Part shown: in pieces, positions 23,106 to 23,147 of the stretch
Layout of the letters: every line of letters starts with the position of its first letter
How positions within the stretch are numbered: position 1 is the first letter of the stretch
From: JBGTKH01 sp041744735
GTDB lineage: Bacteria; Planctomycetota; Planctomycetia; Pirellulales; Pirellulaceae
NCBI GenBank assembly: GCA_041744735.1
Contig: JBGTKH010000510.1
Location: forward strand, 1 to 23,147
Direction: 5' to 3'
DNA: 23,147 nucleotides
Position numbers and translations under genes: made by a program
Notes under the pieces: generated by a model
What the model saw: the letters and a program-made list of their open reading frames with translations, nothing else
What the model was told of the DNA's origin: nothing
Databases searched by the model: none

Positions 23106-23147
23106 TGCAGTTCGCTGATTTCGCAATCATGTAGCGCACACGTCTCA

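Noticed and set aside
23127..23147. End of an upstream HPr gene just before ptsP
   Set aside because: The frame that would stop at 23127 already has an in-frame TGA at 23145-23147, so nothing can be supported in the visible bases.

Overview
This window most likely comes from a planctomycete of the Pirellulales type. This is an inference from four things. A sigma-70 ECF-like factor is coupled to a Hanks-type kinase that carries TPR-like repeats. A large acidic surface-type protein has an N-terminal 'LEDR' motif. Small palindromic repeats are scattered both between and inside genes. CsrA, ParDE-like and HNH genes lie among GC-rich housekeeping genes. Almost all genes are on the minus strand. 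I see no rRNA, tRNA or CRISPR array.

Layout: 2-762 (+) is a small protein overlapping an HNH nuclease. 855-3644 (-) is a class III aminotransferase behind a DUF1444-like protein, with a REP-type palindrome pair between them. 3645-4002 holds a long inverted repeat and a 131-bp MITE-like element. 4003-5529 (-) is a membrane protein with two GGDEF domains. 5530-6053 is non-coding and repeat-rich. 6054-6817 (-) is csrA followed by a stand-alone receiver protein, with a hairpin repeat between them.

6955-12980 (-) is a tight three-gene unit, read in the order 1005-aa repeat protein, ECF sigma factor (4-bp overlap), then 795-aa Ser/Thr kinase (24-bp gap). The repeat protein has twelve 42-residue units, each built from two 21-residue halves, and a C-terminal membrane segment. 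A four-tract GGGG motif sits across the sigma stop codon just before the kinase. This is the best candidate in the window for an unusual surface-to-transcription signalling system.

13160-13689 (-) is a ParD/ParE-like toxin-antitoxin pair. 13755-14867 (-) is a tryptophanase-family gene that has lost its N-terminal quarter where a repeat cluster begins. 14986-16368 (-) is a Tat-exported protein of unknown function. 16369-16704 holds a palindrome and a second copy of the 131-bp element. 16705-17706 (+) is a zinc alcohol dehydrogenase. 17794-18487 (-) is a small protein overlapping a nucleotidyltransferase-fold protein. 18588-23105 (-) is ptsP (GAF plus enzyme I), rpsD and lpdA in close succession. 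The ptsP gene carries an in-frame palindromic repeat insertion in an interdomain linker.

A recurring theme is repeat elements reshaping genes: one supplies the stop codon of the GGDEF gene, one adds about 38 codons to ptsP, one replaces the 5' end of the tryptophanase gene, and others fill leaders and spacers.
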